In this document: positions 37,201 to 51,100 of the stretch, in pieces
Layout: every line of letters begins with the position of its first letter
Position numbering within the stretch: the stretch's first letter is position 1
Assembly (NCBI GenBank): GCA_963855995.1
Contig: OY979730.1
Coordinates: 9,959,300 to 10,023,299 of the forward strand
Source: Muricea muricata
Taxonomy: Eukaryota > Cnidaria > Anthozoa > Malacalcyonacea > Plexauridae
DNA length: 64,000 bases
Reading direction: 5' to 3'
Position numbers and translations under genes: made by a program
Notes under the pieces: model-generated
Seen by the model: the letters and a program-made list of their open reading frames with translations, nothing else
What the model was told of the DNA's origin: nothing
Database searches by the model: none

Positions 37201-39700
37201 AAATCAGTTAAAATTTTCCAAGCATCACTATACCGGTGGTCTCTTAAGAATAAACTAACTTTGGACACTTCTCCTTTTATTTGGAAAGGCTTATTGGGAG
37301 ATACCCCTTGTCGTATTTTTTCTCCTCATTGGTAATTGTTAGATAATTGTACCTGAAATTTTGAAAATGCCCAATTTGTGATGAAATTCATTGAAACTTG
37401 GTGGAAATGTCCAGATGACGCATTGTTTGTAAAAAAACTTAGTTCGGAGTTCTAGAAATCTATTATAGTTATGTTTCAGCTTGGTCATGGTTTTAGCCAT
37501 TTGGCCTATTAATGGCTCTTTGTATGTGGTACTAGTTTTTATTCAGAACCGTTGCATTTTGCATTGAAATCAGTTAAAATTTTCCACGCATCACTGTACC
37601 GGTGGTCTCTTAAGAATAAACTAACTTTGGACACTTCTCCTTTTATTTGGAAAGGCTTATTGGGAGATACCCCTTGTCGTATTTTTTCTGCTCATTGGGA
37701 ATTGTTACATAATTGTACCTTAAATTTTTAAAATGCCCAATTTGTGATGGAATTCATTGAAACTTGGTGGAAATGTCCAGATGACGCATTGTTTGACAAA
37801 GAACTTAGTTTGGAGTTCTAGAAATCTACTATAGTTATGTTTCAGCTTGGCCATGGTTTTAGCCATTTGGCCTATTAATGGCTCTTTGTATGTGCTTCTA
37901 GTCTTTATTCAGAACCGTTGCATTTTGCATCGAAATCAGTTGAAATTTTCCACGCATCACTGTACCGCTGGTCTCTTAAGAATAAACTAACTTTGGACAC
38001 TTCTCCTTTCATTTTTAAAAGCTTATTGGGAGATACCCCATGTTGTAACTTTTTTCCTCATTGGGAATTGTTACATAATTGTACCTTAAATTTTGAAAAT
38101 GCCCAATTTGTGATGGAATTCATTGAAACTTGGTGGAAATGTCTAGATGAGACATTGTTTGTGAAAGAACTTAGTTGGTAGTTCTTGAAATGCATTATAG
38201 TTATGTTTCAACTTGGCCACGATTTTACCCATTTGGCCTAACAATGGCTCTTTGTATGTGCTTCTAGTCTTTATTCAGAACCGCTGCATTTTGCATCGAA
38301 ATCAGTTGAAATTTTCCACGCATCACTGTACTGCTGGTCTCTTAAGAATAAACTAACTTTGGACACTTCTCCTTTTATTTGGAAAGGCTTATTGAAAGAT
38401 ACCTCTTGTTGTAACTTTTCTCCTCATTGGTAATTGTTACATAGTTGTACCTGAAATTTTGAAAATGCGCAATTTGTGATGGAATTCATTGAAACTTGGT
38501 GGAAATGTCATGATGACGCATTGTTTGTGAAAAAACTTAGTTCGGAGTTCTAGAAATCTACTATAGTTATGTTTCAGCTTGGCCATGGTTTTACCCATTT
38601 GGCCTATTAATGGCTCTTTGTATGTGGTACTAGTTTTTATTCAGAACCGTTGCATTTTGCATTGAAATCAGTTAAAATTTTCCACGCATCACTGTACCGG
38701 TGGTCTCTTAAGAATAAACTAACTTTGGACACTTCTCCTTTTATTTGGAAAGGCTTATTGGGAGATACCCCATGCTGCAACTTTTCTCCTCATTGGTAAT
38801 TGTTACATAATTTTACCTGAAATTTTTAAAATGCCCAATTTGTGATGAAATTCATTGAAACTTGGTGGAAATGTCCATATGACGCATATTTTGTGAAAGA
38901 ACTTAGTTCGGAGTTCTATAAATGCATTATAGTTATGTTTCAGCTTGGCCACGATTTTACCCATTTGGCCTACCAATGGCTCTTTGTATGTGCTTCTAGT
39001 CTTTATTCAGAACCGTTGCATTTTGCATCGAAATCAGTTGAAATTTTCCACGCACCACTGTACCGCTGGTCTCTTAAGAATAAACTAAGTTTGGACACTT
39101 CTCCTTTAATTTTGAAAGCCTTATTGGGAGATACCTCTTGTTGTAACTTTTCTCCTCATTGGTAATTGTTACATAATTGTACCTTAAATTTTGAAAATGC
39201 CCAATTTGTGATGGAATTCATTGAAACTTGGTGGAAATGTCTAGATGACGCATTGTTTGTGAAAGAACTTAGTTCGTAGATCCAGAAATGCATTATAGTT
39301 ATGTTTCAGCTTGGCCACGATTTTACCCATTTTGCCTTCCAATGGCTCTTTGTAGGTGCTTCTAGTCTTTATTCAGAACCGTTGCATTTTGCATGAAAAT
39401 CAGTTGAAAATTTTTACGAATCACTGTCCCGCTGGTCTCTTAAGAACAAACTAACTTTGGACACTTCTCCTTTCATTTGGAAAAGCTTATTGGGAGATAC
39501 CCCTTGTTGCAACTTTTCTCCTCATTGGTAATTGTTACATAATTGTACCTGAAATTTTTAAAATGCCCAATTTGTGATGGAATTCATTGAAACTTGGTGG
39601 AAATGTCCAGATGACGCATTGTTTGAGAAAGAACTTAGTTCGGAGTTCTATAAATGCATTATAGTTATGTTTCAGCTTGGTCGTGATTTTACCCATTTGA
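34212..39700 (+). repeat. 15-mer higher-order repeat (5,489 bp), copy 2
   Basis: Collinear with copy 1 throughout. Differences I saw are local: for example, at about 37861-37877 the unit reads AGCCATTTGGCCTATTAATGG where copies 1 and 3 have the CAA (Gln) form, which looks like a short conversion or exchange tract. Confidence 0.93.
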
Positions 39701-42700
39701 CCTACCAATGGCTCTTTGTATGTGCTTCTAGTCTTTATTCAGAACCGTTGCATTTTGCATCGAAATCAGTTGAAATTTTCCACGCATCACTGTACCGCTG
39801 GTGTCTTAAGAATAAACTAACTTTGGACACTTCTCCTTTTATTTGGAAAGGCTTATTGGGAGATACCTCTTGTTGTAACTTATCTCCTCATTGGTAATTT
39901 TTACATAATTGTACCTAAAATTTTGAAAATGCGCAATTTGTGATGGAATTCATTGAAACTTGGTGGAAATGTCATGATGACCCATTGTTTGTGAAAAAAC
40001 TTAGTTCGGAGTTCGAGAAATCTACTATAGTTATGTTTCAGCTTGGCCATGGTTTTACCCATTTGGCCTACCAATGGCTCTTTGTATGTGGTACCAGTCT
40101 TTATTCAGAACGTTTGCATTTTGCATCGAAATCAGTTGAAAATTTCCACGAATCAATGTCCCGCTGGTCTCTTAAGAATAAACTAACTTCCGACACTTCT
40201 CCTTTCATTTGGAAAAGCTTATTGGGAGATACCGCTTGTTGCAACTTTTCTCCTCATTGGTAATTGTTACATAATTGTACCTGAAATTTTTAAAATGCCC
40301 AAGTTGTGATGGAATTCATTGAAACTTGGTGGAAATGTCCAGATGACGCATTGTTTGAGAAAGAACTTAGTTCGGAGTTCTATAAATGCATTATAGTTAT
40401 GTTTCAGCTTGGCCGTGATTTTACCCATTTGACCTACCAATGGCTCTTTGTATGTGCTTCTAGTCTTTATTCAGAACCGTTGCATTTTGCATCGAAATCA
40501 GTTGAAATTTTCCACGCATCACTGTACCGCTGGTCTCTTAAGAATAAACTAACTTTGGACACTTCTCCTTTAATTTGGAAAGCCTTATTGGGAGATACCT
40601 CTTGTTGTAACTTTTCTCCTCATTGGTAATTGTTACATAATTGTACCTTAAATTTTGAAAATGCCCAATTTGTGATGGAATTCATTGAAACTTGGTGGAA
40701 ATGTCTAGATGACGCATTGTTTGTGAAAGAACTTAGTTCGTAGATCCAGAAATGCATTATAGTTATGTTTCAGCTTGGCCACGATTTTACCCATTTTGCC
40801 TACCAATGGCTCTTTGTATGTGCTTCTAGTCTTTATTCAGAACCGTTGCATTTTGCATCGAAATCAGTTGAAAATTTTTACGAATCACTGTCCCGCTGGT
40901 CTCTTAAGAACAAACTAACTTTGGACACTTCTTTTTTCATTTGGAAAAGCTTATTGGGAGATACCCCTTGTTGCAACTTTTCTCCTCATTGGTAATTGTT
41001 ACATAATTGTACCTGAAATTTTTAAAATGCCCAATTTGTGATGGAATTCATTGAAACTTGGTGGAAATGTCCAGATGACGCATTGTTTGATAAAGAACTT
41101 AATTCGGAGTTCTATAAATGCATTATAGTTTTGTTTCAGCTTGGCCGTGATTTTACCCATTTGACCTACCAATGGCTCTTTGTATGTGCTTCTAGTCTTT
41201 ATTCAGAACCGTTGCATTTTGCATCGAAATAAGTTGAAATTTTTTGCGCATCACTTTACCGCTGGTCTCTTAAGAATAAACTAACTTTGGACACTTCTCC
41301 TTTAATTTGGAAAGCCTAATTGGGAGATACCTCTTGTTGTAACTTTTCACCTCATTGGTAGTTGTTACATAATTGTACCTTAAATTTTGAAAATGCCCAA
41401 TTTGTGATGGAATTCATTGAAACTTGGTGGAAATGTGTAGATGACGCATTGTGTGTGAAAGAACTTAGTTCGTAGTCCTACAAATGAATTATAGTTATCT
41501 TTCAGCTTGGCCACGATTTTACCCATTTTGCCTACCATTGGCTCTTGGTATGTGCTTCTAGTCTTTATTCAAAACTGTTGCATTTTGCATCGAAATCAGT
41601 TGAAATTTTCCACGCATCACTGTACCGCTGCTCTCTTAAGAATAAACTAACTTTGGACACTTCTCCTTTCATTTGGAAAAGCTTATTGGGAGATACCGCT
41701 TGTTGCAACTTTTCTCCTCATTGGTAATTGTTACATAATTGTACCTGAAATTTTGAAAATGCGCAATTTGTGATGGAATTCATTGAAACTTGGTGGAAAT
41801 GTCCAGATGACGCATTGTTTGTGAAAGAACTTAGTTCAGAGTTCTATAAATGCATTATAGTTATGTTTCAGCTTGGCCGTGATTTTACCCATTTGACCTA
41901 CCAATGGCTCTTTGTATGTGCTTCTAGTCTTTATTCAGAACCGCTGCATTTTGCATCGAAATCAGTTGAAATTTTCCATGCATCACTGTACCGCTGGTCT
42001 CTTAAGAATAAACTAACTTTGGACACTTCTCCTTTCATTTGGAAAAGCTTATTAGGAGATACCCCTTGTTGTAACTTTTTTCCTCATTGGGAATTGTTAC
42101 ATAATTGTACCTTAAATTTTGAAAATGCCCAATTTGTGATGGAATTCATTGAAACTTGGTGGAAATGTCTAGATGAGACATTGTTTGTGAAAGAACTTAG
42201 TTGGTAGTTCTAGAAATGCATTATAGTTATGTTTCAGCTTGGCCACGATTTTACCCATTTGGCCTACGATTGCTCTTTGTATGTGCTTCTAGTCTTTATT
42301 CAGAACCGTTGCATTTTGCATCGAAATCAGTTGAAATTTTCCACGCATCACTGTACCGCTTGTCTCTTAAGAATAAACTAACTTTGGACACTTCTCCTTT
42401 TATTTGGATAGGCTTATTAGGAGATACCTCTTGTTGTAACTTTTCTCCTCATTGGTAATTGTTAGATAATTGTACCTGAAATTTTGAAAATGCGCAATTT
42501 GTGATGAAATTCATTGAAACTTGGTGGAAATGTCCAGATGACGCATTGTTTGTAAAAAAATTTAGTTCAGAGTTCTAGAAATCTATTATAGTTATGTTTC
42601 AGCTTGGCCATGGTTTTAGCCATTTGGCCTATTAATGGCTCTTTGTATGTGGTACTAGTTTTTATTCAGAACCGTTGCATTTTGCATTGAAATCAGTTAA

Positions 42701-45115
42701 AATTTTCCAAGCATCACTATACCGGTGGTCTCTTAAGAATAAACTAACTTTGGACACTTCTCCTTTTATTTGGAAAGGCTTATTGGGAGATACCCCTTGT
42801 CGTATTTTTTCTCCTCATTGGTAATTGTTAGATAATTGTACCTGAAATTTTGAAAATGCCCAATTTGTGATGAAATTCATTGAAACTTGGTGGAAATGTC
42901 CAGATGACGCATTGTTTGTAAAAAAACTTAGTTCGGAGTTCTAGAAATCTATTATAGTTATGTTTCAGCTTGGCCATGGTTTTAGCCATTTGGCCTATTA
43001 ATGGCTCTTTGTATGTGGTACTAGTTTTTATTCAGAACCGTTGCATTTTGCATTGAAATCAGTTAAAATTTTCCACGCATCACTGTACCGGTGGTCTCTT
43101 AAGAATAAACTAACTTTGGTCACTTCTCCTTTTATTTGGAAAGGCTTATTGGGAGATACCCCTTGTCGTATTTTTTCTGCTCATTGGGAATTGTTACATA
43201 ATTGTACCTTAAATTTTTAAAATGCCCAATTTGTGATGGAATTCATTGAAACTTGGTGGAAATGTCCAGATGACGCATTGTTTGACAAAGAACTTAGTTT
43301 GGAGTTCTAGAAATCTACTATAGTTATGTTTCAGCTTGGCCATGGTTTTACCTATTTGGCCTACCAATGGCTCTTTGTATGTGCTTCTAGTCTTTATTCA
43401 GAACCGTTGCATTTTGCATCGAAATCAGTTGAAATTTTCCACGCATCACTGTACCGCTGGTCTCTTAAGAATAAACTAACTTTAAACACTTCTCCTTTCA
43501 TTTTTAAAAGCTTATTGGGAGATACCCCATGTTGTAACTTTTTTCCTCATTGGGAATTGTTACATAATTGTACCTTAAATTTTGAAAATGCCCAATTTGT
43601 GATGGAATTCATTGAAACTTGGTGGAAATGTCTAGATGAGACATTGTTTGTGAAAGAACTTAGTTGGTAGTTCTAGAAATGCATTATAGTTATGTTTCAA
43701 CTTGGCCACGATTTTACCCATTTGGCCTAACAATGGCTCTTTGTATGTGCTTCTAGTCTTTATTCAGAACCGCTGCATTTTGCATCGAAATCAGTTGAAA
43801 TTTTCCACGCATCACTGTACTGCTGGTCTCTTAAGAATAAACTAACTTTGGACACTTCTCCTTTTATTTGGAAAGGCCTATTGAAAGATACCTCTTGTCG
43901 TAACTTTTCTCCTCATTGGTAATTGTTACATAGTTGTACCTGAAATTTTGAAAATGCGCAATTTGTGATCGAATTCATTGAAACTTGGTGGAAATGTCAT
44001 GATGACGCATTGTTTGTGAAAAAACTTAGTTCGGAGTTCTAGAAATCTACTATAGTTATGTTTCAGCTTGGCCATGGTTTTACCCATTTGGCCTATTAAT
44101 GGCTCTTTGTATGTGGTACTAGTTTTTATTCAGAACCATTGCATTTTGCATTGAAATCAGTTAAAATTTTCCACGCATCACTGTACCGGTGGTCTCTTAA
44201 GAATAAACTAACTTTGGACACTTCTCCTTTTATTTGGAAAGGCTTATTGGGAGATACCCCATGCTGCAACTTTTCTCCTCATTGGTAATTGTTACATAAT
44301 TTTACCTGAAATTTTTAAAATGCCCAATTTGTGATGAAATTCATTGAAACTTGGTGGAAATGTCCATATGACGCATATTTTGTGAAAGAACTTAGTTCGG
44401 AGTTCTATAAATGCATTATAGTTATGTTTCAGCTTGGCCACGATTTTACCCATTTGGCCTACCAATGGCTCTTTGTATGTGCTTCTAGTCTTTATTCAGA
44501 ACCGTTGCAATTTGCATCGAAATCATTTGAAATTTTCCACGCACCACTGTACCGCTGGTCTCTTAAGAATAAACTAAGTTTGGACACTTCTCCTTTAATT
44601 TTGAAAGCCTTATTGGGAGATACCTCTTGTTGTAACTTTTCTCCTCATTGGTAATTGTTACATAATTGTACCTTAAATTTTGAAAATGCCCAATTTGTGA
44701 TGGAATTCATTGAAACTTGGTGGAAATGTCTAGATGACGCATTGTTTGTGAAAGAACTTAGTTCGTAGATCCAGAAATGCATTATAGTTATGTTTCAGCT
44801 TGGCCACGATTTTACCCATTTTGCCTTCCAATGGCTCTTTGTAGGTGCTTCTAGTCTTTATTCAGAACCGTTGCATTTTGCATGAAAATCAGTTGAAAAT
44901 TTTTACGAATCACTGTCCCGCTGGTCTCTTAAGAACAAACTAACTTTGGACACTTCTCCTTTCATTTGGAAAAGCTTATTGGGAGATACCCCTTGTTGCA
45001 ACTTTTCTCCTCATTGGTAATTGTTACATAATTGTACCTGAAATTTTTAAAATGCCCAATTTGTGATGGAATTCATTGAAACTTGGTGGAAATGTCCAGA
45101 TGACGCATTGTTTGA
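39701..45115 (+). repeat. 15-mer higher-order repeat, copy 3 (slightly incomplete)
   Basis: Collinear with copies 1 and 2 for about 5.4 kb, then diverges at 45116 before the period is complete. It contains a replaced tract at about 40703-41256 that matches units near 46.9-47.5 kb, not the equivalent units of copies 1 and 2. Confidence 0.9.
40703..41256 (+). repeat. replaced tract inside 15-mer copy 3
   Basis: Copies 1 and 2 carry a CATGATGACGC/GGTACCAGTC unit here. Copy 3 instead carries TCGTAGATCCAG, GAAAATTTTTACGAATC, ACTTCTTTTTTC and ATCGAAATAAG variants. The same series occurs at about 46924-47477, and its later part at about 50380-50770. Flanking sequence on both sides still matches the 15-mer, as expected of gene conversion or a double exchange. 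Confidence 0.75.
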
Positions 45116-48100
45116 TAAAGAACTTAGTTCGTAGTTTTAGCAATTCATTATAGTTATGTTTCAGCTTGGCCACGATTTTACCCATTTTGCCTGCCATTGG
45201 CTCTTTGTATGTGCTTCTAGTCTTTATTCAAAACTGTTGCATTTTGCATCGAAATCAGTTGAAATTTTCCACGCATCACTGTACCGCTGCTGTCTTAAGA
45301 ATAAACTAACTTTGGACATTTCTCCTTTTATTTTGAAAGGCTTATTGGGAGATACCTCTTGTTGTAACTTTTCTCCTCATTGGTAATTGTTACATAATTG
45401 TACCTGAAATTTTTAAAATGCGCAATTTGTGATGGAATTCATTGAAACTTGGTGGAAATGTCATGATGACGCATTGTTTGTGAAAGAACTTAGTTCGGAG
45501 TTCTATAAATGCATTATAGTTATGTTTCAGCTTGGCCGTGATTTTACCCATTTGACCTACCAATGGCTCTTTGTATGTGCTTCTAGTCTTTATTCAGAAC
45601 CGTTGCATTTTGCATCGAAATCAGTTGAAATTTGCCACGCATCACTGTACCGCTGGTCTCTTAAGAATAAACTAACTTTGGACACTTCTCCTTTCATTTG
45701 GAAAAGCTTATTGGGAGATACCCCTTGTTGTAACTTTTTTCCTCATTGGGAATTGTTACATAATTGTACCTTAAATTTTTAAAATGCCCAATTTGTGATG
45801 GAATTCATTGAAACTTGGTGGAAATGTCTAGATGAGACATTGTTTGTGAAAGAACTTAGTTGGTAGTTGTAGAAATGCATTATAGTTATGTTTCAGCTTG
45901 GCCACGATTTTACCCATTTGGCCTACCAATGGCTCTTTGTATGTGCTTCTAGTCTTTATTCAGAAATGTTGCATTTTGCATCGAAATCAGTTGAAATTTT
46001 CCACGCATCACTGTACCGCTGGTCTCTTAAGAATAAACTAACTTTGGACACTTCTCCTTTTATTATGAAAGGCTTATTGGGAGATACGTCTTGTTGTAGC
46101 TTTTCTCCTCATTGGTAATTGTTACATAATTGTACCTGAAATTTTTAAAATGCACAATTTGTGATGGAATTCATTGAAACTTGGTGGAAATGTCATGATG
46201 ACCCATTGTTTGTGAAAAAACTTAGTTCGGAGTTCGAGAAATCTACTATAGTTATGTTACAGCTTGGCCATGGTTTTACTTATTTGGCCTACCAATGGCT
46301 CTTTGTATGTGGTACCAGTCTTTATTCAGAAAGTTTGCATTTTGCATCGAAATCAGTTGAAAATTTCCACGAATCACTGTCCCGCTGGTCTCTTAAGAAT
46401 AAACTAACTTCTGACACTTCTCCTTTCATTTGGAAAAGCTTATTGGGAGATACCCCTTGTTGCAACTTTTCTACTCATTGCTAATTGTTACATAATTGTA
46501 CCTGAAATTTTTAAAATGCCCAATTTGTGATGGAATTCATTGAAACTTGGTGGAAATGTCCAGATGACGCATTGTTTGTGAAAGAACTTAGTTCGGAGTT
46601 CTAGAAATGCATTATAGTTATGTTTCAGCTTGGCCACGATTTTACCCATTTGGCCTACCAATGGCTCTTTGTATGTGCTTCTAGTCTTTATTCAGAACCG
46701 TTGCATTTTGCATCGAAATCAGTTGAAATTTTCCACGCACCACTGTACCGCTGGACTTTTAAGAATAAACTAACTTTGGACACTTCTCCTTTAATTTGGA
46801 AAGCCTTATTGGGAGATACCTCTTGGTGTAACTTTTCTCCTCATTGGTAATTGTTACATAATTGTACCTTAAATTTTGAAAATGCCCAATTTGTGATGGA
46901 ATTCATTGAAACTTGGTGGAAATGTCTAGATGACGCATTGTTTGTGAAAGAACTTAGTTCGTAGATCCAGAAAATCATTATAGTTATGTTTCAGCTTGGC
47001 CACGATTTTACCCATTTGGCCTACCAATGGCTCTTTGTATGTGCTTCTAGTCTTTATTCAGAACCGTTGCATTTTGCATCGAAATCAGTTGAAAATTTTT
47101 ACGAATCACTGTCCCGCTGGTCTCTTAAGAACAAACTAACTTTGGACACTTCTTTTTTAATTTGGAAAAGCTTATTGGGAGATACCCCTTGTTGCAACTT
47201 TTCTCCTCATTGGTAATTGTTACATAATTGTACCTGAAATTTTTAAAATGCCCAATTTGTGATGGAATTCATTGAAACTTGGTGGAAATGTCCAGATGAC
47301 GCATTGTTTGATAAAGAACTTAGTTCGGAGTTCTATAAATGCATTATAGTTATGTTTCAGCTTGGCCGTGATTTTACCCATTTGACCTACCAATGGCTCT
47401 TTGTATGTGCTTCTAGTCTTTATTCAGAACCGTTGCATTTTGCATCGAAATAAGTTGAAATTTTTTGCGCATCACTGTACCGCTGGTCTCTTAAGAATAA
47501 ACTAACTTTGGACACTTCTCCTTTAATTTGGAAAGCTTAATTGGGAGATACCTCTTGTTGTAACTTTTCACCTCATTGGTAGTTGTTACATAATTGTACC
47601 TTAAATTTTGAAAATGCCCAATTTGTGATGGAATTCATTGAAACTTGGTGGAAATGTGTAGATGACGCATTGTTTGTGAAAGAACTTAGTTCGTAGTCCT
47701 AGAAATGAATTATAGTTATGTTTCAGCTTGGCCACGATTTTACCCATTTTGCCTACCATTGGCTCTTTGTATGTGCTTCTAGTCTTTATTCAAAACTGTT
47801 GCATTTTGCATCGAAATCAGTTGAAATTTTCCACGCATCACTGTACCGCTGCTGTCTTAAGAATAAACTAACTTTGGACATTTCTCCTTTTATTTTGAAA
47901 GGCTTATTGGGAGATACCTCTTGTTGTAACTTTTCTCCTCATTGGTAATTGTTACATAATTGTACCTGAAATTTTGAAAATGTGCAATTTGTGATGGAAT
48001 TCATTGAAACTTGGTGGAAATGTCATGATGACGCATTGTTTGTGAAAAAACTTAGTTCGGAGTTCGAGAAATCTACTATAGTTATGTTTCAGCTTGGCCA

Positions 48101-51100
48101 TGGTTTTACCCATTTGGCCTGCCAATGGCTCTTTGTATGTGGTACCAGTCTTTATTCAGAACGTTTGCATTTTGCATCGAAATCAGTTTAAAATTTCCAC
48201 GAATCACTGTCCCGCTGGTCTCTTAAGAATAAACTAACTTTGGACACTTCTCCTTTCATTTGGAAAAGCTTATTGGGAGATACCGCTTGTTGCAACTTTT
48301 CTCCTCATTGGTAATTGTTACATAATTGTACCTGAAATTTTTAAAATGCCCAATTTGTGATGGAATTCATTGAAACTTGGTGGAAATGTCCAGATGACGC
48401 ATTGTTTGAGAAAGAACTTAGTTCGGAGTTCTATAAATGCATTATAGTTATGTTTCAGCTTGGCCGTGATTTTACCCATTTGACCTACCAATGGCTCTTT
48501 GTATGTGCTTCTAGTCTTTATTCAGAACCGTTGCATTTTGCATTGAAATCAGTTGAAATTTTCCACGCATCACTGTACCGCTGGTCTTTTAAGAATAAAC
48601 TAACTTTGGACACTTCTCCTTTCATTTGGAAAAGCTTATTGGGAGATACCCCTTGTTGTAACTTGTTTCCTCATTGGGAATTGTTACATAATTGTACCTG
48701 AAATATGTAAAATGCCCAATTTGTGATGGAATTCATTGAAACTTGGTGGAAATGTCCAGATGACGCATTGTTTGAGAAAGAACTTAGTTCGGAGTTCTAT
48801 AAATGCATTATAGTTATGTTTCAGCTTGGCCGTGATTTTACCCATTTGACCTACCAATGGCTCTTTGTATGTGCTTCTAGTCTTTATTCAGAACCGTTGC
48901 ATTTTGCATCGAAATCAGTTGAAATTTTCCACGCATCACTGTACCGCTGGTCTCTTAAGAATAAACTAACTTTGGACACTTCTCCTTTCATTTGGAAAAG
49001 CTTATTGGGAGATACCCCTTGTTGTAACTTGTTTCCTCATTGGGAATTGTTACATAATTGTACCTTAAATTTTTAAAATGCCCAATTTGTGATGGAATTC
49101 ATTGAAACTTGGTGGAAATTTCTAGATGAGACATTGTTTGTGAAAGAACTTAGTTGGTAGTTCTAGAAATGCATTATAGTTATGTTTCAGCTTGGCCACG
49201 ATTTTACCCATTTGGCCTACCAATGGCTCTTTGTATGTGCTTCTAGTCTTTATTCAGAACCGTTGCATTTTGCATCGAAATCAGTTGAAATTTTCCACGC
49301 ATCACTGTACCGCTGGTGTCTTAAGAATAAACTAACTTTGGACACTTCTCCTTTTATTTGGAAAGGCTTATTGGGAGATACGTCTTGTTGTAACTTTTCT
49401 CCTCATTGGTAATTCTTACATAATTGTACCTGAAATTTTTAAAATGCGCAATTTGTGATGGAATTCATTGAAAGTTGGTGGAAATGTCATGATGACCCAT
49501 TGTTTGTGAAAAAACTTAGTTCGGAGTTCGAGAAATCTACTATAGTTATGTTTCAGCTTGGCCATGGTTTCACCCATTTGGCTTACCAATGGCTCTTTGT
49601 ATGTGGTACCAGTCTTTATTCAGAACGTTTGCATTTTGCATCGAAATCAGTTGAAAATTTCCACGAATCACTGTCCCGCTGGTCTCTTAAGAATAAACTA
49701 ACTTTGCACACTTCTCCTTTCATTTGGAAAAGCTTATTGGGAGATACCCCTTGTTGTAACTTTTTTCCTCATTGGGAATTGTTACATAATTGTACCTTAA
49801 ATTTTGAAAATGCCCAATTTGTGATGGAATTCATTGAAACTTGGTGGAAATGTCTAGATGAGACATTGTTTGTGAAAGAACTTAGTTGGTAGTTCTAGAA
49901 ATGCATTATAGTTATGTTTCAGCTTGGCCACGATTTTACCCATTTGGCCTACGATTGCTCTTTGTATGTGCTTCTAGTCTTTATTCAGAACCGTTGCATT
50001 TTGCATCGAAATCAGTTGAAATTTTCCACGCATCACTGTACCGCTGGTCTCTTAAGAATAAACTAACTTTGGACACTTCTCCTTTTATTTGGAAAGGCTT
50101 ATTGGGAGATACCTCTTGTTGTAACTTTTCTCCTCATTGGTAATTGTTACATAATTGTACCTGAAATTTTTAAAATGCGCAATTTGTGATGGAATTCATT
50201 GAAACTTGGTGGAAATGTCATGATGACGCATTGTTTGTGAAAAAACTTAGTTCGGAGTTCTAGAAATCTACTATAGTTATGTTTCAGCTTGGCCATGGTT
50301 TTACCCATTTGGCCTACCAATGGCTCTTTGTATGTGCTTCTAGTCTTTATTCAGAACCGTTGCATTTTGCATCGAAATCAGTTGAAAATTTTTACGAATC
50401 ACTGTCCCGCTGGTCTCTTAAGAACAAACTAACTTTGGACACTTCTTTTTTCATTTGGAAAAGCTTATTGGGAGATACCCCTTGTTGCAACTTTTCTCCT
50501 CATTGGTAATTGTTACATAATTGTACCTGAAATTTTTAAAATGCCCAATTTGTGATGGAATTCATTGAAACTTGGTGGAAATGTCCAGATGACGCATTGT
50601 TTGAGAAAGAACTTAGTTCGGAGTTCTATAAATGCATTATAGTTATGTTTCAGCTTGGCCGTGATTTTACCCATTTGACCTACCAATGGCTCTTTGTATG
50701 TGCTTCTAGTCTTTATTCAGAACCGTTGCATTTTGCATCGAAATAAGTTGAAATTTTTTGCGCATCACTGTACCGCTGGTCTCTTAAGAATAAACTAACT
50801 TTGGACACTTCTCCTTTAATTTGGAAAGCCTAATTGGGAGATACCTGTTGTTGTAACTTTTCACCTCATTTGTAGTTGTTACATAATTGTACCTTAAATT
50901 TTGAAAATGCCCAATTTGTGATGGAATTCATTGAAACTTGGTGGAAATGTGTAGATGACGCATTGTGTGTGAAAGAACTTAGTTCGTAGTCCTACAAATG
51001 AATTATAGTTATCTTTCAGCTTGGCCACGATTTTACCCATTTTGCCTACCATTGGCTCTTTGTATGTGCTTCTAGTCTTTATTCAAAACTGTTGCATTTT

